64,000 nucleotides of DNA from Actinomycetes bacterium (GTDB lineage: Bacteria > Actinomycetota > Acidimicrobiia > Acidimicrobiales > Acidimicrobiaceae): assembly GCA_021799875.1 (NCBI GenBank), contig JAJYZP010000004.1, forward strand, positions 1-64,000. The letters are read 5' to 3'. Within the stretch, counting starts at the first letter, position 1; each line of letters starts with the position of its first letter. The position numbers and the translations under genes are program-made. A model generated the notes under the pieces. It was not told the DNA's origin, did not search any database, and worked only from the letters and a program-made list of their open reading frames with translations. This document shows positions 54,183 through 63,405 of the stretch, one piece after another.

Positions 54183-56405
54183 TCAACCGGTTTGACCGGC
54201 GCATCGAAGCGTCGCTACTGGAACCTGGACTAGACCTACTGTAGTTGCGGATCCGACCACAATATTCTCCGGGACTCGCATCACAAGATTGCCGCCAAAA
54301 AGGTGCAGGTGCGAGATGAGCCCCGTATTAATCGTTGCGCGTAAAGGTCCACCTGCAACACGACACCATCGATTTGATTGAGGCTTCAACAGGTACGCTC
54401 CCGTCATCAGATCGCTCGATCCGATCGGCGCAAGAGCTACTAGACCCTGCGAGGTCATCGCTATCGCTGCCGCTGAGAGCAAGGGGGCTCCGATCCCCTG
54501 ACCCCGAAGTGCCGGTACCGCTACCGAAGCCCAATGGATACCACCATCCGTCGAGATCCGAAGTGGGTAGGACGAACCGCCAGCCACCACAAGTGCCGAC
54601 GATTGACCGACCGAAGTAATCGACGCGGGATAGCAAACGTTCACCGATGCGGGCCATACGAGCTGATCCCATCGATGAGCCGATGCCGTACCTCCCTCAC
54701 GGAGGATGGCTTGCGGGGACCCGTTCATGGCACAGTTGCCTAGCGATGCAGGACCAAAGCGCAGACACGGTCCCGTTGTCGGACAGCTGAGAGTACCACT
54801 CGTCCAACTCGTCCCCGAAGACGCAGAGATACTCACCGGTACCACGACTCGATCTGGTGTCCCAGGAACGGAGCTCTGCACAGAGCCCGAAGAGCTGTTC
54901 GAGGCGAAAACGGCTTCAACCGTGGAGCCTTGCTCTATGAAACCTCCAAAGTCCTCAGGCGAGGTACCCTGCGGGGCTGGAATCATACTCCAAGAGACCC
55001 CGCCGTTTACGGTCTGCATGGCTATCTCTCCAAAGGGAGGACCACCCGCATCGGGAGATGGGCCCTGAGTCACCGAGAAGCTCGCATCGACCACCGATGG
55101 TTGAGCTGGATTGACGGCTACCGCCTGACAGGCCGGTGACGACGTCGGGGAGCTTTCAATTGAATACCCAGAACCCAAGAGAGCTTTCGCAACAGACGCC
55201 GAGCTGATCACACCAGGTTTACTTGTCCCAGGTCTGCCCGTTAAGACTCCCCCCGGCCCGCACCAAAGATATTGATCATTCTGAGCATTCAGTACCGCAA
55301 CGGCAGAGTAGCCGTTGAACTGCTCGTTGAGCACCGGCAATTGCGGAAAGCTCCCCCAGGTCAACTCCGGTCGCAAGCGAAGTCGAGCTGTTGGAAGTTG
55401 GAGACTGTCATAGTTCTTGATGTGGTCGACCAGCACTCGAACCGCATGTGGAGAGTGGTAGACGCTGGAGAAGCTTGCCCCAAAGCCGAAAGGATGACTG
55501 ACAATCTCATCAAGCGGCGCCCAGCCCTGCACCCGAACGAGCTCGCCAGGGTAGGCCGAGCTCGGGGAGATCGTTACGTGGTCGCAGAGAGGGTGGCCAC
55601 CACAGACCCTGTAACCTCGTGGCACGGTGAGCCGAAAGGACTGAGATCCAGCGCTCCGCCCAAGAGCGCATCCTCGCTGTGTGCCGACACAAACGACTCC
55701 GATCTGATACTTTCCCGCAGTGAGAGGATGAATGCGTAACGTATGCGTCTCTCGTTGAATCCATGGAGCAGAGGGGACTCGTAACCGTGTGACAAAGCTC
55801 GTCGACGAGCTCCATCGCGCCGGGACGGCCTGATACGAAAGTCCGCTTCGACAGCTATTCCAACAGAGGTCGATATAGCTCGATCCAGGCCCTCGCCTCC
55901 CCTCGAGAAGGGTTCCATGCACCGTGACCTCCGTTCCCGGAGGACCGCTCTTCGGTGTCAGGACGACTCGTACCGGGGCGGGCCTGGTCATGACAGCTTT
56001 GAGCGATGGCGGCACCTGCACATATGTTCCGAAACTGCGGATCTCCAGATACGTCGCAGTTCCCACGGACGGCGGAACTCGAAGACAGAGCGAGAATCTC
56101 CCACTATTGTGCTGATTCCAAAACATCGAGTCGAGAGAGCACCCTTTTAGCAGCGAGGACGTCGCGTTCTCTGCCGTCATGACGCTCTCGATGCTTACGG
56201 ACCTAATCTTGGAACGCGCGAGCGAACTCTGGTCGGTGACAACAGTGGTCTGCAGTCCGACGAGAACGAGACCAAGTACCACGAGCCTCGGAAGGATCAA
56301 TCGGAGACCGTCTCTGCCCACTGACCTCATCCATTCTCGAAGCACTTGACACGCCTCCCTCGCAACTCGGTCAAGCAGAGTCTCTACGAGATCTACGATA
56401 ACCAC
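54183..56405 (-). CDS. Large exported protein with Ig-like and BNR-like segments
   Basis: 740 residues. A hydrophobic segment at about 35-55 follows a basic stretch, so it is exported or anchored; the true start may be the ATG at 56330, which would put that segment in signal-peptide position. Two Ig/IPT-like modules begin with LTPKSGPPGTEVTVHG and ISPSSAYPGELVRVQG. The second half has BNR/sialidase-type turns (TVNGGVSWSMIP, STDGGIHWASVAVP), suggesting a beta-propeller. Catalytic residues of sialidases are not evident. It is likely a cell-surface binding protein of unknown ligand. Confidence 0.7.
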   Translation of the reverse strand: MVIVDLVETLLDRVAREACQVLREWMRSVGRDGLRLILPRLVVLGLVLVGLQTTVVTDQSSLARSKIRSVSIESVMTAENATSSLLKGCSLDSMFWNQHNSGRFSLCLRVPPSVGTATYLEIRSFGTYVQVPPSLKAVMTRPAPVRVVLTPKSGPPGTEVTVHGTLLEGRRGPGSSYIDLCWNSCRSGLSYQAVPARWSSSTSFVTRLRVPSAPWIQRETHTLRIHPLTAGKYQIGVVCVGTQRGCALGRSAGSQSFRLTVPRGYRVCGGHPLCDHVTISPSSAYPGELVRVQGWAPLDEIVSHPFGFGASFSSVYHSPHAVRVLVDHIKNYDSLQLPTARLRLRPELTWGSFPQLPVLNEQFNGYSAVAVLNAQNDQYLWCGPGGVLTGRPGTSKPGVISSASVAKALLGSGYSIESSPTSSPACQAVAVNPAQPSVVDASFSVTQGPSPDAGGPPFGEIAMQTVNGGVSWSMIPAPQGTSPEDFGGFIEQGSTVEAVFASNSSSGSVQSSVPGTPDRVVVPVSISASSGTSWTSGTLSCPTTGPCLRFGPASLGNCAMNGSPQAILREGGTASAHRWDQLVWPASVNVCYPASITSVGQSSALVVAGGSSYPLRISTDGGIHWASVAVPALRGQGIGAPLLSAAAIAMTSQGLVALAPIGSSDLMTGAYLLKPQSNRWCRVAGGPLRATINTGLISHLHLFGGNLVMRVPENIVVGSATTVGLVQVPVATLRCAGQTG

Positions 56406-56564
56406 ATCAAGCCACCGTCAAGCAATCGCCAACCAGCACTTCCCCGGAGTTTCCTGAACTCAAAAGAAGCGACTGGCATCAGAGCCGTTTCACAGAGGGT
56501 GAACCCCCTTTAACGATCTCTCGTCAACCGTCAACTCCCAGCACTCCACAGCACTGCAGCACTC

Positions 56565-57743
56565 TCACGGCTGCGTACGAAGACTGAGTGTGCAACGCTC
56601 GCGAACAAACCGCTCGAGTCGGCCACTAAATCCAGCGTGTAGCAGGATAGAGGCCACGGTCGCTAAGGCAAGAAAAACTACTCCGAGCAACACGCCCTCA
56701 AGGGCCCCATTATGGTTCCACACCCCAAGGTGTTGAGAGATTACAAAGAGTGGCTTGTGAATGAGGTAGAGCTCGAAGGAGGTGGTCCCAAAGAGCACCA
56801 TCGCCTTTGAGGTGAGCCATGACGACGAGCTAGCGCAATCTCTCGTCACCGATGCGACGATGATTGCAATCATTGCAGGACCGGCAAGCAACATCACCAA
56901 TGGCCGGGAGAGATCGTGCCCGACACTGAGGTCATAGTAAGCACCATAGGTAGTCAAACCTGTGAGCCATATCAACGACACGGCCACCAGACCCCGGACC
57001 GTCGGTCGCCAGTAGCCCTGACGCATGAGATATGCGACGAGCATTCCCACCATGAAAAAACCGAGTTGGTAGGGCGGAAAAACGAAGAAGAGCCAGCGAT
57101 ACGTTCTCGGCAGAACACCCATTAGAGCAACGAGGATTGGGGAAGCGACCAACAGACTCACCACCGAACCAAGAGCGATCCAGGTGCGACGAGCATCAAA
57201 ACGAATCAACCGAGATATCAAGAAGGGAAAGAGTGCATAGAAGAAGAGCTCACACGAGAGCGACCAGTCCACTCCATTGACACCGAAGTAGACCTGTGAG
57301 TTTGGCCACCATGCTTGGAGCCCTGTAAGGTCGGCCAATCTCCCCGAGAGCGAGGCCGGTATCCGCTCAAGAGGACCGATCGTCCAGAGGACGAAGGCCG
57401 CAATTAAGAACTGCAGTGGCCAGACCTTAGTAAAGCGCTTCCAAAAGAAGGTGCCCGCCGGTTGCACCTTGTACGACCAGACCAGCACGAAGCCCGAGAG
57501 CAGAAAGAAGAAAGTGACTGCATCGAAACCGTATGTTTCGGCCTTACGAAGCAATCTCGAGCTCGTGAACTGATAGCCAACGTGGGTGAGGACAACGATG
57601 ATCGCTGCAAGGTAGCGCAACGATGTCAACCGGGGGAGGCTCTTGACCGGCGGGGTCCGAAGCTCATGGCCACCGTCAACTACTACCTCTTGCCTTGCAC
57701 GATCAGGACGCTCTTGGAGCGCTGTCACAGACTGAGTATTCAT
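56565..57743 (-). CDS. Acyltransferase 3 (OafA/YrhL-like) membrane protein
   Basis: About 392 residues from the ATG at 57743; a GTG at 57764 adds 7 residues. About ten TM helices follow a polar N-terminus. The first helix opens with LTSLRYLAAIIVVLTHVGYQF, bearing the conserved Arg and His of the family. FFFLLSGFVLVWSYK, WSLSCELFFYALFP and FELYLIHKPL are other hallmarks. It should O-acetylate or O-acylate a cell-surface glycan or exported small molecule. Confidence 0.92.
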   Translation of the reverse strand: MNTQSVTALQERPDRARQEVVVDGGHELRTPPVKSLPRLTSLRYLAAIIVVLTHVGYQFTSSRLLRKAETYGFDAVTFFFLLSGFVLVWSYKVQPAGTFFWKRFTKVWPLQFLIAAFVLWTIGPLERIPASLSGRLADLTGLQAWWPNSQVYFGVNGVDWSLSCELFFYALFPFLISRLIRFDARRTWIALGSVVSLLVASPILVALMGVLPRTYRWLFFVFPPYQLGFFMVGMLVAYLMRQGYWRPTVRGLVAVSLIWLTGLTTYGAYYDLSVGHDLSRPLVMLLAGPAMIAIIVASVTRDCASSSSWLTSKAMVLFGTTSFELYLIHKPLFVISQHLGVWNHNGALEGVLLGVVFLALATVASILLHAGFSGRLERFVRERCTLSLRTQP

Positions 57744-57764
57744 AATGATCGGTACTGTGCCCAC

Positions 57765-58341
57765 ACGACCGGTCAGCTAAACCGATTAAACCAATCTGCG
57801 GCCCGACGCGACCTCAACCGCTGCATCAAGTGAGGACGCGTTCACTATACGCGCAAAACTTAGAGCCAAGTGCTCACACTGGAGGTTCGTACGTTCGATC
57901 CGTGATCGAACCAACGAACAGGCTCGATCGGGCCCCAAATTCTCAGAACGCTTTGGACTATCAGTCCTCAGTTCACGGCCGAGGCTCGGCCGACAAGACG
58001 ATCCTCAGCCTCACCCGTTGAACGAGTAATCTCTCCCCTGAACGGCCCGCACCACCTGGGCCATCCTCTCCGAAACCACCATGGCCATAGCGTCTTCTCC
58101 AAGTTGCAGGTCTCGTACTCCAAATAATCGATCAGCTCTTCGCCGAACCGACACGGTCGTCGAACCGGCACGGTCGTCGAACCGAGCGCTCCATCTCACT
58201 ATCGACTATGGATTCGCTAACAGTCTGCGTGGTTCGCACCTGCGAGATCGTACGCAGAGAGACCCCACAGAACACAACAGTCGACCAAGACGCACAAGGG
58301 CCTCCCCTATGGCGCTCGCCACTTGCAACGAGCGCTCGTAG
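57765..58341. other. Intergenic region between the acyltransferase and tRNA-Leu genes
   Basis: No strong gene is seen. A short minus-strand frame at 58011-58199 ends in a sensible-looking stretch (VRDLQLGEDAMAMVV), but it has no ribosome site or family match. The region has a 17-bp tandem repeat at 58152-58185 and a 12-bp palindrome ACGAGCGCTCGT at 58328-58339 just past the tRNA 3' end. Confidence 0.5.
58152..58185. repeat. Tandem 17-bp repeat
   Basis: Two copies of CACGGTCGTCGAACCGG, the second differing only in the last base, stand head to tail in the intergenic region downstream of the tRNA-Leu gene. Each contains a CGGT...ACCG inverted half pair, so they could bind a protein; no role is shown. 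Confidence 0.75.
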
Positions 58342-58424
58342 TACCCGAGGCGGGACTCGAACCCGCACGACCTTGCGGTCCGGGGGGTTTAAGCCCCCTG
58401 CGTCTACCATTCCGCCACCCGGGC
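58342..58424 (-). tRNA. tRNA-Leu, anticodon UAA
   Basis: Read on the minus strand the gene starts GCCCGGGTGGCGGAATGG and ends GTTCGAGTCCCGCCTCGGGTA. It has a 7-bp acceptor stem with two G-U pairs, a D-loop with GG, a GGGGG/CCCCC anticodon stem around CTTAAAC (anticodon TAA), a long class II variable arm (GGACCGCAAGGTCGT region) and a standard T-arm. The CCA is not encoded. The discriminator is A, as expected for leucine. The gene begins 6 bp after the stop of the glycosyltransferase gene. Confidence 0.95.
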
Positions 58425-58429
58425 AACCC

Positions 58430-59335
58430 CTACGATCGTATCGTCTCCGACCGATCGTCAACGCCAGTAATTGCGCGAATGCGCTGCATGAATCCGCTAC
58501 GAAGCTGTTCGCAACTCACTCCATCTGCTTCAAGAAGCTCAGACCAGCGTTGTAGGAAGATCAAGCCCTCTCGCAAGTGTCGAAGCGTCTTCGCCTGAGA
58601 TTGAGCATCGGAACCACGAGTCTTAGACTCAAAATGAATCAACACGGCATCATTCTCGAGTCGGCAAGGTATGCCTGCCAGTCGGGCACGAAGAACAAAA
58701 TCAATGTCGTTATATGAGACCGCATAACGCTCGTCGAAGCCGCCCAGCTCCTCATAGAGATCCCGCCAAACGAGCATCGCCGCTCCGGTCACGGCCCACA
58801 CAGTTGAGGCGGGTTCCACCACTCCTCGTCTCCAGCGAGCAAGAGGGGTACCTACGTCACGATGGACCGTCAGGTGGTTCTGATCGAGAGCAACTCCGCC
58901 ATGTTGGATAGTCAAATCCGGGTAGACCAAGACAGGGCCAACGATACTTCGGCGATCATCTCGCTCGGCAGTCTCGAGCATCGAAGCGAGCCATCCATCA
59001 TGAAGAGCCTCGGTATCGTCGTTCAGCAAAAGCACATACGAACCTTGAGCTGCAGCAACTCCAGCGTTCACCAGCTCCGGAAAGTTAAAGGCCCCACCCT
59101 GATCGCAGTCGACCCACTTGACGAGATAATCCTCTTGCAACTCATCCTGCAACGTTTTTGCCGCCGCAGTGGTCGATCCGGAGTCAACGATCACGATCTC
59201 AAAAGACGCACCACTTGGGACCTTCGTCAGGGAGTCGATACAGTTCGCCAGGTAGATGGGATTGTCCTTCGAAGGGATCACGATCGACACCAAGCACGTC
59301 TGACCAGTACTACGAACCGACACTAACCTCTCCAT
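58430..59335 (-). CDS. Glycosyltransferase family 2
   Basis: 301 residues from the ATG at 59335 (GTGGGG upstream). The GT-A fold motifs are VSIVIPSKDNPIYLANCIDSL at the N-terminus, the LLLNDDTEA nucleotide/metal site and the later GGFDERYAVSYNDIDFVLRARLAG acceptor-side pattern. It resembles rhamnosyl- or galactofuranosyl-type enzymes that build cell-surface glycans, but the sugar cannot be told. Its start overlaps the end of the DUF501 gene by 26 nt, making it the last gene of the cox-type operon, followed directly by tRNA-Leu. Confidence 0.87.
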   Translation of the reverse strand: MERLVSVRSTGQTCLVSIVIPSKDNPIYLANCIDSLTKVPSGASFEIVIVDSGSTTAAAKTLQDELQEDYLVKWVDCDQGGAFNFPELVNAGVAAAQGSYVLLLNDDTEALHDGWLASMLETAERDDRRSIVGPVLVYPDLTIQHGGVALDQNHLTVHRDVGTPLARWRRGVVEPASTVWAVTGAAMLVWRDLYEELGGFDERYAVSYNDIDFVLRARLAGIPCRLENDAVLIHFESKTRGSDAQSQAKTLRHLREGLIFLQRWSELLEADGVSCEQLRSGFMQRIRAITGVDDRSETIRS

Positions 59336-59834
59336 AGTCCCCACTACCGATCTCGCTCAGTGCCCAACGTCCGACGGGCGAGTAACCGCCCGCCAGATGG
59401 AAGGCGACATGCGCATGGAGACACTTCACGCCCACTCTCGCTCCCCCCACTCCTCCTGAAAGAGGTTCGAGACCGAGCTCTGCACACAATGCATTGCGCC
59501 CAGATCGATAGAGGGCGTGGGAGCGAGCGATCCCAACTTCACCGACTGCTCGCTCGGCACGCTTCACCCCTCCCGAAGCTTCGAGACGATCAATGACCTT
59601 CTTCAGTGACCGATGCACCAGCCACATCCAATTGGGGTTTGGACTGCCATCACTTGCTACCGGAAGGCTCTCTATCACCAGGATCTCGCCAGTACGTGCA
59701 TATCTAGCTGCCACCCGAAACGCTATGGTGGGTTCGCGCCCGAGGCACTCCGCCACCTCAGTGAGATCACGCTCTGCCGGTGAAAATGCCTCCAGAACCC
59801 TTCCTGCAGTGTCCCGGTGAAAACTAGTGACCAC
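59310..59834 (-). CDS. DUF501-family protein
   Basis: 174 residues, GTG start. The DUF501 family pattern is seen in LGREPTIAFRVAARYARTGEILVIESLPVASDGSPNPNWMWLV, RSLKKVIDRLEASGGVKR and the terminal VKCLHAHVAFHLAGGYSPVGR, where C and two H could bind a metal. The function is unknown; the family is largely actinobacterial and often lies near enolase and FtsB/DivIC genes, unlike here. It overlaps coxG by 11 nt. Confidence 0.85.
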   Translation of the reverse strand: MVTSFHRDTAGRVLEAFSPAERDLTEVAECLGREPTIAFRVAARYARTGEILVIESLPVASDGSPNPNWMWLVHRSLKKVIDRLEASGGVKRAERAVGEVGIARSHALYRSGRNALCAELGLEPLSGGVGGARVGVKCLHAHVAFHLAGGYSPVGRWALSEIGSGDYGEVSVGS

Positions 59835-60513
59835 TCGCTCGCTTCGTTCGACGGATCAGAATGCCAAGAACGACAAGGATCGCAAAGACCGGTAGTGCTC
59901 GTTTAGCAACCGGTTTTGCGATCAAACCTAAGGCGTTGACCGAGTCGCCAGAGGCTCCCTTTTGCTCGGTCGATGTCGGCGTTCCCATATCGGCCGATGC
60001 TGATGTCTTTTCCTGCGTCTCGCTACTGGAGATACCCTCGGTCGCGTCACCAGAGGCCGAGCCCTTCGCTTCACCTAGGACCTCGGTCTCGAGGGCCGAT
60101 ACGAACTGCTCGACGAGCTTCTGAGAGACGTCAGCAAGTACGCCGCGCCCGAATTGAGCGACACGTCCAGAGATCGTCAAGTTCATCTCAACCTTGCAGT
60201 GGGTGGTGCTCCCTTGCTCCGTGAGGGTCGCAACGATAGTTGCATTAGCGTTGCCTTGGCCCTTGGTATCCCTGCCCTCGGCCCTCAAGGTCGCTCTGTG
60301 GTTCTCGTCATCTCGCTCGGTGAAGTGAACTTTACCCTTGTACGAGGAGGTAATCGGTCCAACTTTAATCTTGACCGTTCCAAGGAAATCGTCCCCGACC
60401 ACCCCTTCCAGAGTCGCCCCTGGCATGCATGGGGCAATCCGCTCTAGATCGGTCAGCACCTTCCACGCTTCATCGATCGGCACCGAAACATCAAATTCGT
60501 TAACTATGTCCAT
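59824..60513 (-). CDS. coxG: CoxG-like SRPBCC protein with C-terminal membrane anchor
   Basis: 229 residues. The first 145 or so form the CoxG/SRPBCC domain (FDVSVPIDEAWKVLTDLERIAPCMPGA at the N-terminus, ISGRVAQFGRGVLADVS at the end). A Ser/Thr/Glu-rich linker and one C-terminal TM helix (about 203-222, VFAILVVLGILI) followed by basic residues suggest anchoring of CO dehydrogenase at the cytoplasmic membrane, the role shown for CoxG. It overlaps mocA by 10 nt. Confidence 0.9.
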   Translation of the reverse strand: MDIVNEFDVSVPIDEAWKVLTDLERIAPCMPGATLEGVVGDDFLGTVKIKVGPITSSYKGKVHFTERDDENHRATLRAEGRDTKGQGNANATIVATLTEQGSTTHCKVEMNLTISGRVAQFGRGVLADVSQKLVEQFVSALETEVLGEAKGSASGDATEGISSSETQEKTSASADMGTPTSTEQKGASGDSVNALGLIAKPVAKRALPVFAILVVLGILIRRTKRASGH

Positions 60514-61064
60514 ACTGCTAGATCCTCCAATGTGTCGATATCAAAGGGACTTCCCTCACAGGCAACCTCGGTCACGAGCTCAGGTCGATCCCGCATCACA
60601 GTCCGAGCGCCATCGTCTCCCTCTATCGGCAATAGCGACCATATCGATCGGTCAAGTCGCACAGGGTTCCTTCGTTGACCCCCATACGTCGCAACAGCGA
60701 TCGGGCTCTTGCGCACTGACAAGACTAACTCCCATGCGCTCGGCTCTACTCCGGGTTGATCACCCAGGCCAACGACCACACTGTCGTGACCTTGAAGTTC
60801 TGCCCAATGCAGTGCGAGACGTAACGATACCGCCATACCACGTTGCCAGTCGTGATTCTCCAACAGAGTAAAGTCTTCTGGCACAAGATCAGCGAGCGGT
60901 AGTGCACCGCTCACCACAATCTTCTCGTCTACCTTCACACGAGCTAGGGCCTCGATCGCCCAACTCACCAATGGACGACCACGAAAATCGGCAACGAGTT
61001 TGTGGGTCGATCCATGAAATCGGATCCCGCCGCCTGCTGCCAACAATGCTCCGGCAGAGCTCAT
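60504..61064 (-). CDS. MocA-like molybdenum cofactor nucleotidyltransferase
   Basis: 186 residues of the NTP-transferase fold. LLAAGGGIRFHGSTHKLV is the nucleotide-binding loop (variant of LAAGxSxRxG), with VGLGDQPGVEP as the Mg site and GQRRNPVRLD following. It should add CMP (or GMP) to molybdopterin, giving the dinucleotide cofactor needed by CO dehydrogenase-family enzymes. Its ATGA start overlaps the XdhC gene by 4 nt. Confidence 0.85.
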   Translation of the reverse strand: MSSAGALLAAGGGIRFHGSTHKLVADFRGRPLVSWAIEALARVKVDEKIVVSGALPLADLVPEDFTLLENHDWQRGMAVSLRLALHWAELQGHDSVVVGLGDQPGVEPSAWELVLSVRKSPIAVATYGGQRRNPVRLDRSIWSLLPIEGDDGARTVMRDRPELVTEVACEGSPFDIDTLEDLAVWT

Positions 61065-62293
61065 AGTCGAGCAGCTTCGTTGCTCTGATGGATGCGACCT
61101 GACCCCTCCCTCAAAAACGGGCCGCTCTTGCCCTCTCGTTTGGCAACGATCTCAGCAAGAATAGAGATCGCCGTCTCCTCCGGAGTACGAGCCCCGAGAT
61201 CGAGCCCGATCGGACCCATCACACGCTCGTTCACTTCTGTGAGGTCAACCCCGTGCTCCTCGAGTCTTCGGAGTCGATCTTCATGAGTCCGTCGTGAGCC
61301 CATCGCTCCGATATAGCCCGCATCAGTCTTGAGCGCAGTCGTCAAAGCCGGCACATCGAACTTCGGATCGTGAGTTAAGACACAGATGGCATCGCGTTTG
61401 CCGATACTGTCCCGGTGCTTCTCGAGGTAGCGATCGGGCCAATCCACCACCACCTCATCGGCCATCGGAAATCGCTCCGGGGTCGCAAAAATGGGGCGAG
61501 CATCGCACACAGTGACGGTGTAGCCCAAGAGCTTGGCTATCTTCGCAAGCGCTGCGGTAAAGTCTACGGCTCCAAAGATAACCATCTTGGGCGGTAGCGC
61601 AGAGACGTCGAAGACCACTCCTACCTCTTGAGCTCGAGATTGGCCGCTTCGGCCGTAGTGGCGTTTTGTCGTCGTAGCCGAAGCAAGAGCACCAAGCGCA
61701 TCACGACCAACTACCCGATCAAGCTCGGGGTTTCCCAGAGACCCAACGGTTGATCCATCTTCCCTGATCATCATGGAGCTTCCGACTCGGGGAAGTTCCA
61801 GACCTTGGTTCATCGTCGTGAAGTATTCGCCCGTCTCCTCGCTCCCTTCGTCCGAGCTTGCGAAGACGGTGGCAATCACATAGGGTCGACCGGTCGATAC
61901 GAGTTCACGTAGGTCCTCCAGATACTGTGGAGGTTCCGGATCGATCAAGATTAAGAGAGTGCCTCCGCACGTCAGCCCTACCGCAAACGCCTCATCGTCG
62001 GAGTAGCCGTAGCTCAACGTTCGCGCGCAACCGATCAGATCGACCTTGCGATCCACAACACCGACCGAGCGTAGGACCGCCTCCTGGGCTCCCAACGCAG
62101 CAAGTGCTTCAGCGACCACTGCCCCCTCGACACATCCTCCCGAGACCGACCCAGCGACGACGCCATCCTCGTTCACTGCCATCGTGGCGCCGATCTCACG
62201 TGGACTCGACCCCTCAATACCAACGACCTTGGCGGTAGCGAAGCGCTTTCCTTCGGCCTGCCACCGAGCGATATCGGCAAGTATCTCCTTCAT
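61061..62293 (-). CDS. XdhC/CoxI-family molybdenum-enzyme maturation protein
   Basis: 410 residues. The N-terminal XdhC_CoxI domain has the GSSPREIGATMAV and GSVSGGCVEGAV motifs. The C-terminal domain is Rossmann-like (KMVIFGAVDFTAALAKIAKLLG) with DARPIFATPERFP, GYIGAMGSRRTHEDR and GLDLGARTPEETAISI. It protects and delivers the sulfurated Mo cofactor to enzymes of the xanthine oxidase/CO dehydrogenase family. It corresponds to coxF or coxI of carboxidotrophs. Four-nt overlaps exist on both sides. Confidence 0.92.
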   Translation of the reverse strand: MKEILADIARWQAEGKRFATAKVVGIEGSSPREIGATMAVNEDGVVAGSVSGGCVEGAVVAEALAALGAQEAVLRSVGVVDRKVDLIGCARTLSYGYSDDEAFAVGLTCGGTLLILIDPEPPQYLEDLRELVSTGRPYVIATVFASSDEGSEETGEYFTTMNQGLELPRVGSSMMIREDGSTVGSLGNPELDRVVGRDALGALASATTTKRHYGRSGQSRAQEVGVVFDVSALPPKMVIFGAVDFTAALAKIAKLLGYTVTVCDARPIFATPERFPMADEVVVDWPDRYLEKHRDSIGKRDAICVLTHDPKFDVPALTTALKTDAGYIGAMGSRRTHEDRLRRLEEHGVDLTEVNERVMGPIGLDLGARTPEETAISILAEIVAKREGKSGPFLREGSGRIHQSNEAARL

Positions 62294-63405
62294 GATGCAA
62301 GTACCTCCGCTAGAGATTCCAATGAGTTCAGCGAATGACCCTCGACGAACTCGTCCACGTAGGGCAGTGCAGCTGCCATCCCCTTCGCTAACGGCGCATA
62401 CCCCTCACTCGCCTTCAACGGATTGACCCATATCAATCGCCGAGACACGCGCTGCAAACGCTTCATCTCCTCTCCAAGAAGGTTCGGATCGCCACGATCC
62501 CAGCCGTCGGAGAGGATCACGACCGTTGCGCCCCGAGCCATACCACGGACTCCGAAACGATCGTTGAAGCTCTTGATTCCCTCGCCAAGACGAGTCCCAC
62601 CTGACCAGTCTTGCACCTCAGCCGCAGCTCTCGCCATTGCGGCCTCTGGATCGTTGCCCATCAGTGCTCTTGTCACATGAGACAGCCTCGTCCCAAGGGT
62701 AAAGACCTCGACCTTCCTCGTCGCAACCATCATGGCGTGGACAAAGCGAATCAGAGCCTTCGCGTAGGGCTCCATCGATCCAGAGATATCGCAGATGAAG
62801 ACCGTGCGCCGCACTCGCTGGGAGCGTGCCACAAACTTCTGGTTGATCGGCTCCCCGCCATGGGCGAGAGCGTCACGCACCGTGCGACGAACATCGAGGC
62901 GCCCGCCCCGAGGGTGAACGCGGAGTCGTTGCGATGATCGAAGCGGAGGAGAGAGCTTGATGGTGCGCATGATCTTGAGACACTCGTCGAGCTCCCCTCG
63001 TGTCAAGCTCCCGAAATCTTTCTCCCTCAAGACCTCCTCAGCGGAGAATCGTAGGCTTACCACCTGATCGAACTCCCTAAGCTCCTCCTGATCATCCGAT
63101 GGGTCTTCACCGATCTCGTCATCTCCATCGAGCAGCACCGCCACGTTGACCGGAGTTGGCACCGCCTCAAAGTCCAGAGCGGCGCGCCGTAAGAAAAAGG
63201 AGCGAAAACAGCGCTCATAGAGCGCAACGTCTTCGTTTCTTCCAAGCAGCGTCGCCCGACCGGCCCAGTAGACCGCTCGCTCTGAGCTCACACCTAGACA
63301 CTCGAGCGCCTGAAAATACGATAACGAGCGCGAAAGAGGAATCGTCAGGCCGCTAGCTCGCAGCTCGTCAACGAAGGCCGTTGCAACCTCGCTAGGAGTT
63401 GCCAC
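62290..63405 (-). CDS. coxE: CoxE-like VWA-domain protein
   Basis: 371 residues if started at the GTG at 63405, which follows GGGGCGG and overlaps coxD by 14 nt; a frame up to 63537 would overlap coxD much further. The C-terminal VWA domain has an intact MIDAS: DISGSM, the Thr in GGTRLGEG and the Asp in ILSDGWDRGD. N-terminal helices (about 1-180) follow the CoxE pattern. With the AAA protein CoxD it forms the chaperone pair that inserts copper-sulfide into CO dehydrogenase in known systems. Confidence 0.92.
   Translation of the reverse strand: MATPSEVATAFVDELRASGLTIPLSRSLSYFQALECLGVSSERAVYWAGRATLLGRNEDVALYERCFRSFFLRRAALDFEAVPTPVNVAVLLDGDDEIGEDPSDDQEELREFDQVVSLRFSAEEVLREKDFGSLTRGELDECLKIMRTIKLSPPLRSSQRLRVHPRGGRLDVRRTVRDALAHGGEPINQKFVARSQRVRRTVFICDISGSMEPYAKALIRFVHAMMVATRKVEVFTLGTRLSHVTRALMGNDPEAAMARAAAEVQDWSGGTRLGEGIKSFNDRFGVRGMARGATVVILSDGWDRGDPNLLGEEMKRLQRVSRRLIWVNPLKASEGYAPLAKGMAAALPYVDEFVEGHSLNSLESLAEVLAS

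Noticed and set aside
58011-58199. 62-codon minus-strand frame near tRNA-Leu
   Set aside because: Part of it reads sensibly, but it spans the 17-bp tandem repeat, lacks a ribosome site and has no known relatives.
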